DNA from: Spirochaetaceae bacterium
Lineage (GTDB): Bacteria; Spirochaetota; Spirochaetia; Treponematales; Treponemataceae
Assembly (NCBI GenBank): GCA_017936345.1
Contig: JAGBFT010000120.1
Span: forward strand, 1-44,686
DNA length: 44,686 nt
Reading direction: 5' to 3'
Shown here one piece after another: positions 32,921 to 41,400 of the stretch (positions are counted from its first letter, which is position 1; the number at the start of each line of letters is the position of its first letter). Both the position numbers and the translations under genes were made by a program. Under the pieces are notes generated by a model. The model saw only the letters and a list, made by a program, of their open reading frames with translations, was not told the origin of the DNA and did no database searches.

Positions 32921-34209
32921 CTCCCTTTGATTCCAGCTTGCTCCAAAATGTACCTCTATTTTCCCGCAATCGGAGTGGGGAAGAGGCTGGCAATGGGGAG
33001 CAAGAACAGAAAAACCATGAAACCTTTGTGGAGGTTGGGTACTATCAGCTGTGCAAGCACTCTCAACGGGCCGAAGGAGATGTGTTTTTGTCTCAAAAAA
33101 ATCCAAGTGATGGGCGGGTTATTACCACCTTGTCTGATGGGCTGGGTTCTGGGATAAAGGCTGGCGTGCTGGCAACTCTTACTGCCACCATGGCTACAAA
33201 GTTTATTGCCAACGATATGTCTATCCGGCGGGCAGCAGAAATTATTATGAATACCCTGCCAGTATGCAAGGACAGGGGAATAAGCTATGCAACCTTTACC
33301 CTGGTGGACATTGAGCCAGATGCTACTGTCCGTATTATGGAATATGACAATCCTCCCTACGTTTTGGTACGGCAAGAGACAGTTATTGAACCCATCAAGG
33401 ATATCACTCCCATTCAACGGAAGGACAAGACCACCGCTCCAAAACGAGAAGCCCTGCTGCTGTATTCCAGCTACAAGGCCCGCCCTGGAGACCGTCTTAT
33501 TTTCTTTTCAGATGGAGTAACCCAGTCTGGAATGGGTAGTCCTTGCTATCCCTTTGGGTGGGGAAGCGACAATGTGCAGGACTATATCCTTAGAGAAATC
33601 CAAAATAACCAGCTGATTAGCGCCCGTGAACTTGCACGCAGGGTGGTGCAGGAAGCCAGCATTCACGATGGTTACAAGCCCAAGGATGACATCACCTGTG
33701 GTGTCATTTATTTCCGCAATCCCCGGGATTTGTTGGTAATTACTGGGCCTCCACTGCATAAAGAGAGGGATACAGAGCTTGCCACCCTCTTCAATTTTTT
33801 TGAGGGAGAGAAAATTATTTGTGGCGGGACTACTGCCAACATCCTTTCCCGGGAATTAAACCGCCCCGTCACTGTAAATCTAAAGGACTTTGACCCAAAG
33901 GTTCCACCATGTTCACAGATGGAGGGGGCAGCCATGGTAACAGAGGGAATTATTACTATGGGAGCTGTATCCGAGCTTTTGGAAAATGGGGTGGATATTG
34001 ACAAGCTAAAGCCTAACGGGGCAACCCATATAGTAGAGCATTTCCTCAACTGTGACAGAATTTGGTTTGTAGTGGGTACAAAGATAAACGAGGCCCATCA
34101 GGATCCAAATATGCCGGTGGAGCTGGAAATTCGGCGTAACGTGGTAAAAAAAATATCCTCGTTATTGCAGGAAAAGTATTTGAAAGAAACTCATATTCAG
34201 TATTTTTAA
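32917..34209 (+). CDS. SpoIIE-type PP2C phosphatase linked to hydrogenase
   Basis: The 430-residue protein has a SpoIIE-like PP2C domain at about 35-265. Metal-binding acids are D55 in 'AEGDVFL' and D74 in 'TLSDGLGSG', and a late D is in 'PKDDITCGVI'. A conserved C-terminal part (about 270-430) is not a PP2C domain and I do not recognise it. It should dephosphorylate Ser/Thr on a partner such as an anti-sigma-factor antagonist. It is translated from a GTG overlapping the TGA of the sensor gene, with GAGGAGG upstream, so the two are coupled. No kinase or antagonist gene lies nearby. Confidence 0.87.
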   Translation: MTPFDSSLLQNVPLFSRNRSGEEAGNGEQEQKNHETFVEVGYYQLCKHSQRAEGDVFLSQKNPSDGRVITTLSDGLGSGIKAGVLATLTATMATKFIANDMSIRRAAEIIMNTLPVCKDRGISYATFTLVDIEPDATVRIMEYDNPPYVLVRQETVIEPIKDITPIQRKDKTTAPKREALLLYSSYKARPGDRLIFFSDGVTQSGMGSPCYPFGWGSDNVQDYILREIQNNQLISARELARRVVQEASIHDGYKPKDDITCGVIYFRNPRDLLVITGPPLHKERDTELATLFNFFEGEKIICGGTTANILSRELNRPVTVNLKDFDPKVPPCSQMEGAAMVTEGIITMGAVSELLENGVDIDKLKPNGATHIVEHFLNCDRIWFVVGTKINEAHQDPNMPVELEIRRNVVKKISSLLQEKYLKETHIQYF

Positions 34210-34240
34210 CGGAATATGGTATTAGATAATCCGAGTATTT
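34210..34240 (+). terminator. Weak hairpin inside the hydrogen operon
   Basis: CGGAATAT (34210-34217) and ATAATCCG (34226-34233) can pair with one mismatch around an 8-base loop; a T-rich tract follows. It may reduce expression of the last two genes relative to the sensor genes, or do nothing. Confidence 0.3.
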
Positions 34241-34256
34241 TTTATGGAGGAATACG

Positions 34257-34511
34257 ATGAAAAAGATTAAGGTTTCAATCTGTACAGGAACAGCATGTTT
34301 TGTTATGGGCGCTTCTGAAATCATGTTGCTGGAAGAAGAGCTTTCTCCAGAATTAAAGGAGATTGTTGAAATTGAGGGTGTTACCTGTCTTGACTTGTGT
34401 AAGAATTCGGAATATGGTAAGGCTCCCTTTGTTAAAATCAATGATGAGATAGTTAGTCAGGCAACATTGCCTCTTATACTAGAGAAAATCAATCAGTTGG
34501 CAAATCAATAA
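34257..34511 (+). CDS. Thioredoxin-like [2Fe-2S] ferredoxin, second copy
   Basis: The 84-residue protein has Cys9, Cys14, Cys44 and Cys48 in the same C-x4-C ... C-x3-C order as the first copy. The opening 'VSICTGTACFVMGA' matches NuoE-type cluster domains. It lies just before the hydrogenase gene (25-base gap, AAGGAG site) and is probably that enzyme's electron carrier, whereas the first copy serves the sensor (inference). The two copies differ widely apart from the Cys frame. Confidence 0.88.
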   Translation: MKKIKVSICTGTACFVMGASEIMLLEEELSPELKEIVEIEGVTCLDLCKNSEYGKAPFVKINDEIVSQATLPLILEKINQLANQ

Positions 34512-34536
34512 TCGTTGGCTTATAAGGAGACTCTTT

Positions 34537-36015
34537 ATGCTTAATATAAACAATCAGGCTGCCCACCTCAAAAGGGAGATTCTTGTGCGCATTGCAAAAT
34601 TACAGCTGGAAGGAAAGCTTGAGGAAGGAGTCCATTACATTCCCCGTGAAATGGCTCCCCTCGGGAAGGAACCTGTACGATGCTGCATCTACCATGACCG
34701 TGAGATTTTACGGATGAGAGTTATGGCCCGCCTTGGTCATAGCGTGGAAGATTATGACGATGAAAAGAAACTGGCGGAATATGCCAGGGAAGCTCTGGAA
34801 CGAGAAAAACCTACCTGGCCCATGCTTACTGTTTTGCATGAAGCTTGCAATGCCTGTGTTAAGGCTCACTATATGGTAACAAATGCTTGTCAAGCCTGCC
34901 TTGCCCGTCCCTGTATGACAAACTGCGGAAAGCACTGCATTGAAATAAAAAATGGGCGGGCCCACATCGACCCTGACACCTGTGTAAACTGTGGTCTTTG
35001 TATGCAGAACTGTCCTTACCATGCCATTATAAAAATTCCTGTTCCTTGCGAGGAATCTTGTCCAGTAGGAGCCATTACCAAGGATGAGTCTGGTAAGGAA
35101 CAAATTGATTATCACAAGTGCATTTTCTGTGGAAACTGCATGAGGGAATGCCCCTTTGGTGCTATGATGGACAAGGGACAGCTGGTAGATGTCATCAAGC
35201 ATATTATGAATGGGCGTAAGGTTGTGGCAATGTATTCTCCTGCTGTAGCTGCTCAGTTTAGGGCCGCTCCCGGACAACTTGAAGGAGCCTTGAAGGAACT
35301 GGGATTTGCCCGAATTTGGGAGGTTGCTATCGGTGCCGACATAACTTCTGACAATGAGGCAAGGGAATTTGAACAGAGAATGGAAGAGGGGCATAAGATG
35401 ATGACAACCTCCTGTTGTCCAGCCTATGTACGGGCTGTTCGCCGTCATGTGCCAGAGCTGGAATCCTGTATTTCTGAGACCCGTACTCCAATGCATTACA
35501 CTGCCGAGTTGGCACGAAAAGCCGACCCGGATTGTGTTACTGTATTTATTGGTCCCTGTCTTGCCAAGCGACGGGAAGGAATGGACGATGAGTTTGTTGA
35601 CTATGTTCTTTCCGTTGAAGAAATCGGTGCCTTCTTGATTGCCAAGGATGTGGATGTGGCAAAAATGCCCGCCGCCCCCGACACGATTATTCCCACTGCC
35701 ACTGGCCGTGGATTTGCTGCTAGCGGTGGAGTGGCGGAGGCTGTGAGAGTGCGGCTAAAGCACCCGGAAAAGCTGAGGGCATCCATCATTAATGGGCTTA
35801 CCGGCAACGGGATGAAGCAGCTGGCAAACTATGGCAAGATGAATGCGGGAACCCTGCCCTATACTGATGAAACTCCCAACCTGATTGAGGTCATGGCTTG
35901 TGAGGGTGGTTGTATTGGTGGTCCCTCTGTAATCACCAACCCTAAGGTTGCGAATGTGCAGTTGAAAAAATACGTGGAAACAGGTGCTGCACAACCTGCG
36001 GAGGGTCAAAAATAG
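34537..36015 (+). CDS. hydA: Catalytic [FeFe]-hydrogenase
   Basis: The 492-residue protein has an N-terminal region (1-105) without standard domains, then cysteine-rich Fe-S regions at about 104-135, 145-160 and 171-206. 'CVNCGLCMQNCP' and 'CIFCGNCMRECP' are typical [4Fe-4S] sites. The H-cluster domain (about 228-470) has intact catalytic loops: 'TTSCCPAY' with proton-transfer C293 and ligand C294, 'GPCLAKRRE' with C341, and 'MACEGGCIGGP' with C455 and C459. It interconverts protons and H2, probably cytoplasmic. The GPC form of loop 2, instead of MPC, suggests a group B-like enzyme (inference). No maturation genes (hydE, hydF, hydG) are in the window. Confidence 0.93.
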   Translation: MLNINNQAAHLKREILVRIAKLQLEGKLEEGVHYIPREMAPLGKEPVRCCIYHDREILRMRVMARLGHSVEDYDDEKKLAEYAREALEREKPTWPMLTVLHEACNACVKAHYMVTNACQACLARPCMTNCGKHCIEIKNGRAHIDPDTCVNCGLCMQNCPYHAIIKIPVPCEESCPVGAITKDESGKEQIDYHKCIFCGNCMRECPFGAMMDKGQLVDVIKHIMNGRKVVAMYSPAVAAQFRAAPGQLEGALKELGFARIWEVAIGADITSDNEAREFEQRMEEGHKMMTTSCCPAYVRAVRRHVPELESCISETRTPMHYTAELARKADPDCVTVFIGPCLAKRREGMDDEFVDYVLSVEEIGAFLIAKDVDVAKMPAAPDTIIPTATGRGFAASGGVAEAVRVRLKHPEKLRASIINGLTGNGMKQLANYGKMNAGTLPYTDETPNLIEVMACEGGCIGGPSVITNPKVANVQLKKYVETGAAQPAEGQK

Positions 36016-36028
36016 GAACCTTTTGTTG

Positions 36029-36098
36029 GATTTCACGGCTCAATTGTATTTGTCGTGTAGATTGAAATCTGAGGGAGTGCTGGGCTGTCCCGGCACTC
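36029..36098. repeat. Hairpins between convergent genes
   Basis: GATTTCA (36029-36035) pairs with TGAAATC (36063-36069). GAGTGCTGGG (36075-36084) pairs with CCCGGCACTC (36089-36098), giving a 10-base stem with one G-T pair and a 4-base loop. They lie between the convergent ends of the hydrogenase and PBP1C genes and may stop transcription on both strands, though no T-run follows. Confidence 0.45.
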
Positions 36099-36111
36099 TC
36101 ATCACAAAGCC

Positions 36112-38487
36112 TTACTGTACAAAAATTTCGTGGCAAACCCTTTCACCAGAATCCAGCACCACTTCCAGACTCATTTTACCTTGTTCCAGGGGGACAAACC
36201 AACTAAAGGGGGCAATGCTATCACCTAGAAATTGACCGTTTACAAAAAGTGCCGCCCTTTCTCCAGAGCCAGTTGCATCCACTCGAATCTTTTGGGCAGA
36301 AGCAGGAATTCCTTGATCATACAAGAATATTGCTCCCGATTGTGGATAAAGAATTTTTAGCGAAGCCTGTGCAAAATAGCTACTTGGAGTGGTTTTTCCC
36401 TGAAGCCATCGTTGGTACTCCTGAGGATACCTAATGGAGATAGTCTGGAAAGAATTGGAATGAGCCTGTTCAAAGACAGTTTCTCCAGAATAATGCCAAT
36501 CACAGGCTTCTAAACCTTGGGAAGCATCGGCAAAAACCAATTCTACATATTCTTCTGTGACAGTGGGGCAATGTTCGGTTACACCCATACCAGAAAGGGC
36601 ACAAACCGAAACCTTTTTGTAGTTTTTAGGCTGGGGAAAGTCTTGCACTGGAGCATTGGCAGAAAGTTTATCCAGCAAATGTCTGACAACCTGAGCAGGA
36701 AGACTACTTCCCGTTTGCCGCAGCACAGTCTCTCCAGAATAATTTCCCATCCACACCCCTACAGTGTACTGATGGGTAGCTCCCAAAGCTACAATGTCTT
36801 GAAACTGATTTGAGGTTCCAGTTTTGAAAATCGCAGGATAGGGAGTGTTAAAAACCTGTGTATAACCAAAGCCCAGAGCCCTTGCCCGCTGGTCCGACAA
36901 AATATCACAGATAATTGCAGTTGTGTCTGGCTGAAAAACAGCCTTTTCTTTTTCCGCCTGCCTTAAACCCTCAGCTGCCCCACAAAGAAGATGGGTATTG
37001 GTGGCGGCGTATCCACCTCTGGGAAAAACGCTGAAGGCACGAACCAATTCTTGCAGACTAAGCTCTCCGCTACCCAGGGCAAGGGAAAATCCCTGTTGTT
37101 CCCGCAAGCCCTTTAGAGACTGGATTCCCAGCTGCTCCAAGACGGAAAGATAATTGTCCACCCCAAGTCGGGATAAAAGATAGACGGCTGGAATGTTCAG
37201 ACTGGAAGCCAACGCTGTACGAAACAAGACGGGACCGTTGAACTGATTGTTAAAATTCAAGGGAGCATAGACCTCTTCCTTGCCAAAATCCATGGGGATG
37301 TCTGCCATTACCGTGGCGGGAGAAAAGCCCATCTCCAAGGCCATAGCATACAAAAAGGGCTTCATAGTGCTGCCACTTTGATTTTTTACAAGAACTCCAT
37401 CCACCTGTCCTGCCTTTTCACTCCAAAAATCCCCCCCAGACCAACAGATTATTTCTCCCGTGATGTTATCCATGGCAAAGATTGCGCCGTGACTGAGACG
37501 GGCTTGCCTATATTTTTCCAGCAGGGTTTGAATAAGGATTTCCATCTCTTCCGTTAGTTTTGCATCCACAGAAAGATGAAGTTCTGCCGGCATTTTCGCC
37601 TGGGCAAAGCTGGAATCCGCTTGATTTTTGTACAGGTTTTGAACGTAGAGAATAAAGTGGGGAAGTCTTTGGGGATAGACATAGGTTTCTTCCTGCAATA
37701 AATCCTTCTGCCACTGCTCCATGGTGGTGGTAAAGCCAGTGATTTTACCAATTTCCAAGGCTGCATTGTAGGCATTTTCCGGGACAGAAGGATTATAGGT
37801 GGCAGGGCGACGAGGAATTATGGATAAAAGGTGAATTTCAGCATCATCCAACTCATTCGGACTAGCACCAAAATAGGTTCTGGCAGCAGACCCCACCCCT
37901 TCTGCCTGGAGACCAAAGGGAAGATTGTTGAGGTACTGTTCCAATATCTCATCCTTGGAAAGCTTTAATTCCAGCCGTATAGCTATGGCCGCCTCCTGAA
38001 TCTTTGTCCAAAAAGTAACCTTTTTCCCAGCAGCCCGAGGCACTACGAGACGAGCCAGCTGCATGGTTATGGTAGAAGCTCCACTTACCCGCCGCCCTTC
38101 TTGCATATTTAGAAGGGCAGCCCGAATAATTGCCCTTACATCAACACCATGGTGCTGGTAAAACCGTTTGTCCTCGGCGGCGAGAAACACTTCCACAAGG
38201 CGGGGTGGCAAGGCTTCCAGGTCGTACCACTCTCGCCGCAGCCCCTCCTCCAGAGGCAAAACCTGAAGCAGCTGACCGTGGCGGTCGTAACATCGGGTAC
38301 TGTATGGCCGCCCTAGGAATTCATCCAGAGCTGGCCAAGGCAGGAGAACCAAGACGGTTCTTCCCGCCAACCAAATTCCAGCGAGAATCAGCACCAGTTT
38401 AAGGAGAATCCACCGCCTCTTGGCCAGCAGGGAAAACCTTAAATCCCCGGAAGGAGAGCTGGAGCCAGACCTACCCTTCGATAACAA
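36112..38487 (-). CDS. pbpC: Penicillin-binding protein 1C
   Basis: About 791 residues from a TTG start. An N-terminal membrane helix (about 30-48) precedes the GT51 glycosyltransferase with catalytic E105 in 'AAEDKRFYQHHGVD' and 'SGASTITMQLARLV'. The transpeptidase has S373-T-M-K376, 'SSLNIPAV' and 'KTGTSNQF'. A C-terminal BiPBP_C domain completes the PBP1C order. It polymerises and crosslinks peptidoglycan. The frame is open to 38832, but that part overlaps the macroglobulin gene and is a shadow. The TTG at 38487 has AGGGAG 6 bases upstream and overlaps the macroglobulin stop by 17 bases. The pairing with alpha-2-macroglobulin is the same as E. coli pbpC-yfhM. Confidence 0.92.
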   Translation of the reverse strand: MLSKGRSGSSSPSGDLRFSLLAKRRWILLKLVLILAGIWLAGRTVLVLLPWPALDEFLGRPYSTRCYDRHGQLLQVLPLEEGLRREWYDLEALPPRLVEVFLAAEDKRFYQHHGVDVRAIIRAALLNMQEGRRVSGASTITMQLARLVVPRAAGKKVTFWTKIQEAAIAIRLELKLSKDEILEQYLNNLPFGLQAEGVGSAARTYFGASPNELDDAEIHLLSIIPRRPATYNPSVPENAYNAALEIGKITGFTTTMEQWQKDLLQEETYVYPQRLPHFILYVQNLYKNQADSSFAQAKMPAELHLSVDAKLTEEMEILIQTLLEKYRQARLSHGAIFAMDNITGEIICWSGGDFWSEKAGQVDGVLVKNQSGSTMKPFLYAMALEMGFSPATVMADIPMDFGKEEVYAPLNFNNQFNGPVLFRTALASSLNIPAVYLLSRLGVDNYLSVLEQLGIQSLKGLREQQGFSLALGSGELSLQELVRAFSVFPRGGYAATNTHLLCGAAEGLRQAEKEKAVFQPDTTAIICDILSDQRARALGFGYTQVFNTPYPAIFKTGTSNQFQDIVALGATHQYTVGVWMGNYSGETVLRQTGSSLPAQVVRHLLDKLSANAPVQDFPQPKNYKKVSVCALSGMGVTEHCPTVTEEYVELVFADASQGLEACDWHYSGETVFEQAHSNSFQTISIRYPQEYQRWLQGKTTPSSYFAQASLKILYPQSGAIFLYDQGIPASAQKIRVDATGSGERAALFVNGQFLGDSIAPFSWFVPLEQGKMSLEVVLDSGERVCHEIFVQ

Positions 38488-41400
38488 CCACGGCTCCCTG
38501 GGTACGACCAAAGATTTCCGGCTCGTACATACATTCTGCAGTGGCAGACGGTACAGTAAAGGAACCAGAGCGAGTGGGACGGAACATAAATTCAACCTCT
38601 TGGCGGCCACGGCGGAAAGCATCCCAGTAATAACGAACCTCGTTGTCGTAAATCTCTCGGCTAGAAAGACCAAAGTTGTAACCGGGCATAAACCAGTTGC
38701 CCCATTCATCAATCTCACCCTCAGTCTTGGCATCTTTTCCAGTTGTGGCAGTTCCCACCAGCTGGGGCATGGTGGCAAACTGGGCATCCAGCACTTCAGC
38801 ACCAGATGGAATCGGGACACGAAGAGCCACAAAGGTACGATTCTTTGTGGTAGACAGTGTTACCCTTGCCTTGTAGATGGTTCCGGCCTTCAAGGTGTTG
38901 TCTGTCACCACCTGACCAGTGTCCATATCTGTAATTTCCACGTAGAGGCTCAAACCTTCATCTCTGGCAATTTGCTCCTCTACTGGCAAGGCATACTTCA
39001 TGGACAGGGTGTAGAACAGGTTTCCTCGCCCGTCCTTTGCTACATCCATGGGTAGTTCCTTGCCAGATTCCAGCCCAAGTTCAGCCAATTCATCAAAGGT
39101 AAGGGATTTTTCCACAGGTTTTGCACCAAGACCTTCAAACTCACCCTGACTAATCACCTTACCGTCAATGGAAAGATGGGCCTCTAGGTCAAGATTTTCC
39201 AGATTATTTGCCTCGATGTAGCAGGCAATAGCTTCCAGAACACGGGCAGTGCTGGCAGTGTTTTTCCAGTAACCATTTCCTGCCCGCTGAATTTCCATCA
39301 AATTGAACAAGAGTCTACCGTTCATATCATTGGCATAATCTAGCTTTGTAAAGAACTGAAGCAACAGGGCATTTCGTTCAGATTCATCGTTAAAATACAT
39401 CCAAGCTCTAGAAGCCCCGTCAGTGATATCTATGCCCCGCACAGTGGGTCGTGTATGGCGGCGGATATCGGCTTCAATTTCCAGAGCCTTGCCTACATTG
39501 CCATTGTTCAAGTGGACAATTCCACACATAGCCTTTTCTGTTATACCAAGATTTTCCAGAGCCATCACTCGGTCAAGGGCTTCGTCAGACACTCCACCCT
39601 TCAATTTATCCAAAACAAAGAGGCTGTAGGCTTGAATATAACCATAATCCTTGTACCACTCAGAAGCAGCTTCTCTTTCTATGTAGGAAGCGAGTTTATC
39701 CAGATTCAAGCCATCTGGGAGTCGAATTTTATGCTGACGGGCTGCAGCCAAGAGCTCCGCAATTCGCAGGGTGGCGGGCAATGATGAATAAGAGCTGCTT
39801 CTCCAGTAGGGAAAGCCGCCATCATGCTTTTGCAGTTTTGCCCAACCAGCAATTTCTTCTTCCACCACCTTGTGGGGATTGTCTACCTCTGTGTCCAATC
39901 CGAACACATCGATGTAGTCCCCAAAGTACACCAGAGGCAACATGGCAGAAGCCCGCTGCTCCAAACAACCGTAGGGATAGCGGAACACGTAGGTGATGGC
40001 CTCAGTCAAGGTACCAAGACGTGTTGGATCCAGTACCACAGAAAGATTGCCGCTGTTTTCTCCCGCAAGACCTGCTGGCAGGACAATCGCTTCCTTTACG
40101 GAGGCACGTCCCTTGCGCTCCACATCTCCAGAAGAAACCTCACCGACAGTGGTAACGGTTTCGTAAATATAGGGGCGGTCAATTTCCAGCGACTTGACAA
40201 TCTTTTCCTTTACCACCGCAGAATTCACCGTAAATACAACAGAAACAAAGCCTTCCTGTTGGGCCTCCATATCAAAGAGTATGGGCAGGGTTTTTCCTGC
40301 AGGAACTGACAGGGTTTTGGTGACAGAACCAATTGCCCTGGCCACCCCGGCCTTTTGCTTCATTCCGCCAACCTCCGTGGGCAAACCTGCCGCTTCCAGA
40401 CCAGGAATCAATTCCATCGTTACAGTAACCTCATGGGCAAGCCCATCCAGGTTAGAGACTACCACACCAATATCAGAAATATCGTTTTCTCTCAGCCTCC
40501 GAGGTAATACATCCCGTACACTAACAGGATTGTTTACAGAAAGCTCCCCTTCTTTCAGGGCAAAATGACTTGTTCCCAGTACACCCACAGCAGTAAGTCG
40601 GTACTCAGTAAGGCTATCTGGTAGGGTAAAGCTATGGGTTACAGTTCCATCACTACCAGTTACCAGCACCGGGGCAAAGACGGCGGTGGGGTCAAAGTTA
40701 CTGCGAACCTGCTCCTCACCAGCAGCGGCATTTGAAGCCATCATCCTGTCCATAGCAGTCTCCATCATGCCCTTGTCCATGGACTCATCACCGCCAAAGA
40801 GGTTTCTCACCTCATAGGTGATGGGATCAATCAACAAGGAGCGTGAATCTCCTCCCAGAACACCACTAAAGAACAGATGTTCTCGGTAAAAATGCTGCAA
40901 TGGATTTGGCACGTGATAGTTTATGAGGTCGATTACTCCCCTATCCACTGCCAAGAATGTAAGTTCAGCCCCAACTAGAGGCTGTCCGTCCTTTGTAGTA
41001 GCCTTAAGGGTGACAGTTGCCTCTTCCCCTGGACGATACAGTGTCTTATCCATTTGAATCTCCACATCAAATTCCCGAGCTTCGGGATTTACGTGGAGGG
41101 CAGTAGCACCAAAGTATCCCTTGGGCTTATCCATATCCACAGAGGTAAAGTCGTGCTCAGGCTCACCCGTCCGCACCGAATAGGAGGACAGAGTGACGTA
41201 GACCACCGGCAGGTAGCGGTCGGTAATGGGAACCTCCAGCACTGTGGTAGGCTCATCCAGAGTAATAATCTCTTCAGAGAAGACACCTTCCCGCTCAATG
41301 GTCATAAGATACCGGCCGGCAGGGAGAGGACTTTGCACCATAATCTGGGCGGTGTCCTCCACCTGATACAGTTCTTTGTCTGGAATCATGTTGATTTGTT

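Noticed and set aside
34708..35496. Long minus-strand reading frame within the hydrogenase gene
   Set aside because: It mirrors the well-supported hydrogenase frame, shows no domain, and has no ribosome-binding site.
38488..38832. N-terminal extension of the PBP1C frame
   Set aside because: It lies fully inside the macroglobulin gene, reads as unstructured Pro/Arg/Cys sequence, and the TTG at 38487 gives normal PBP1C length.
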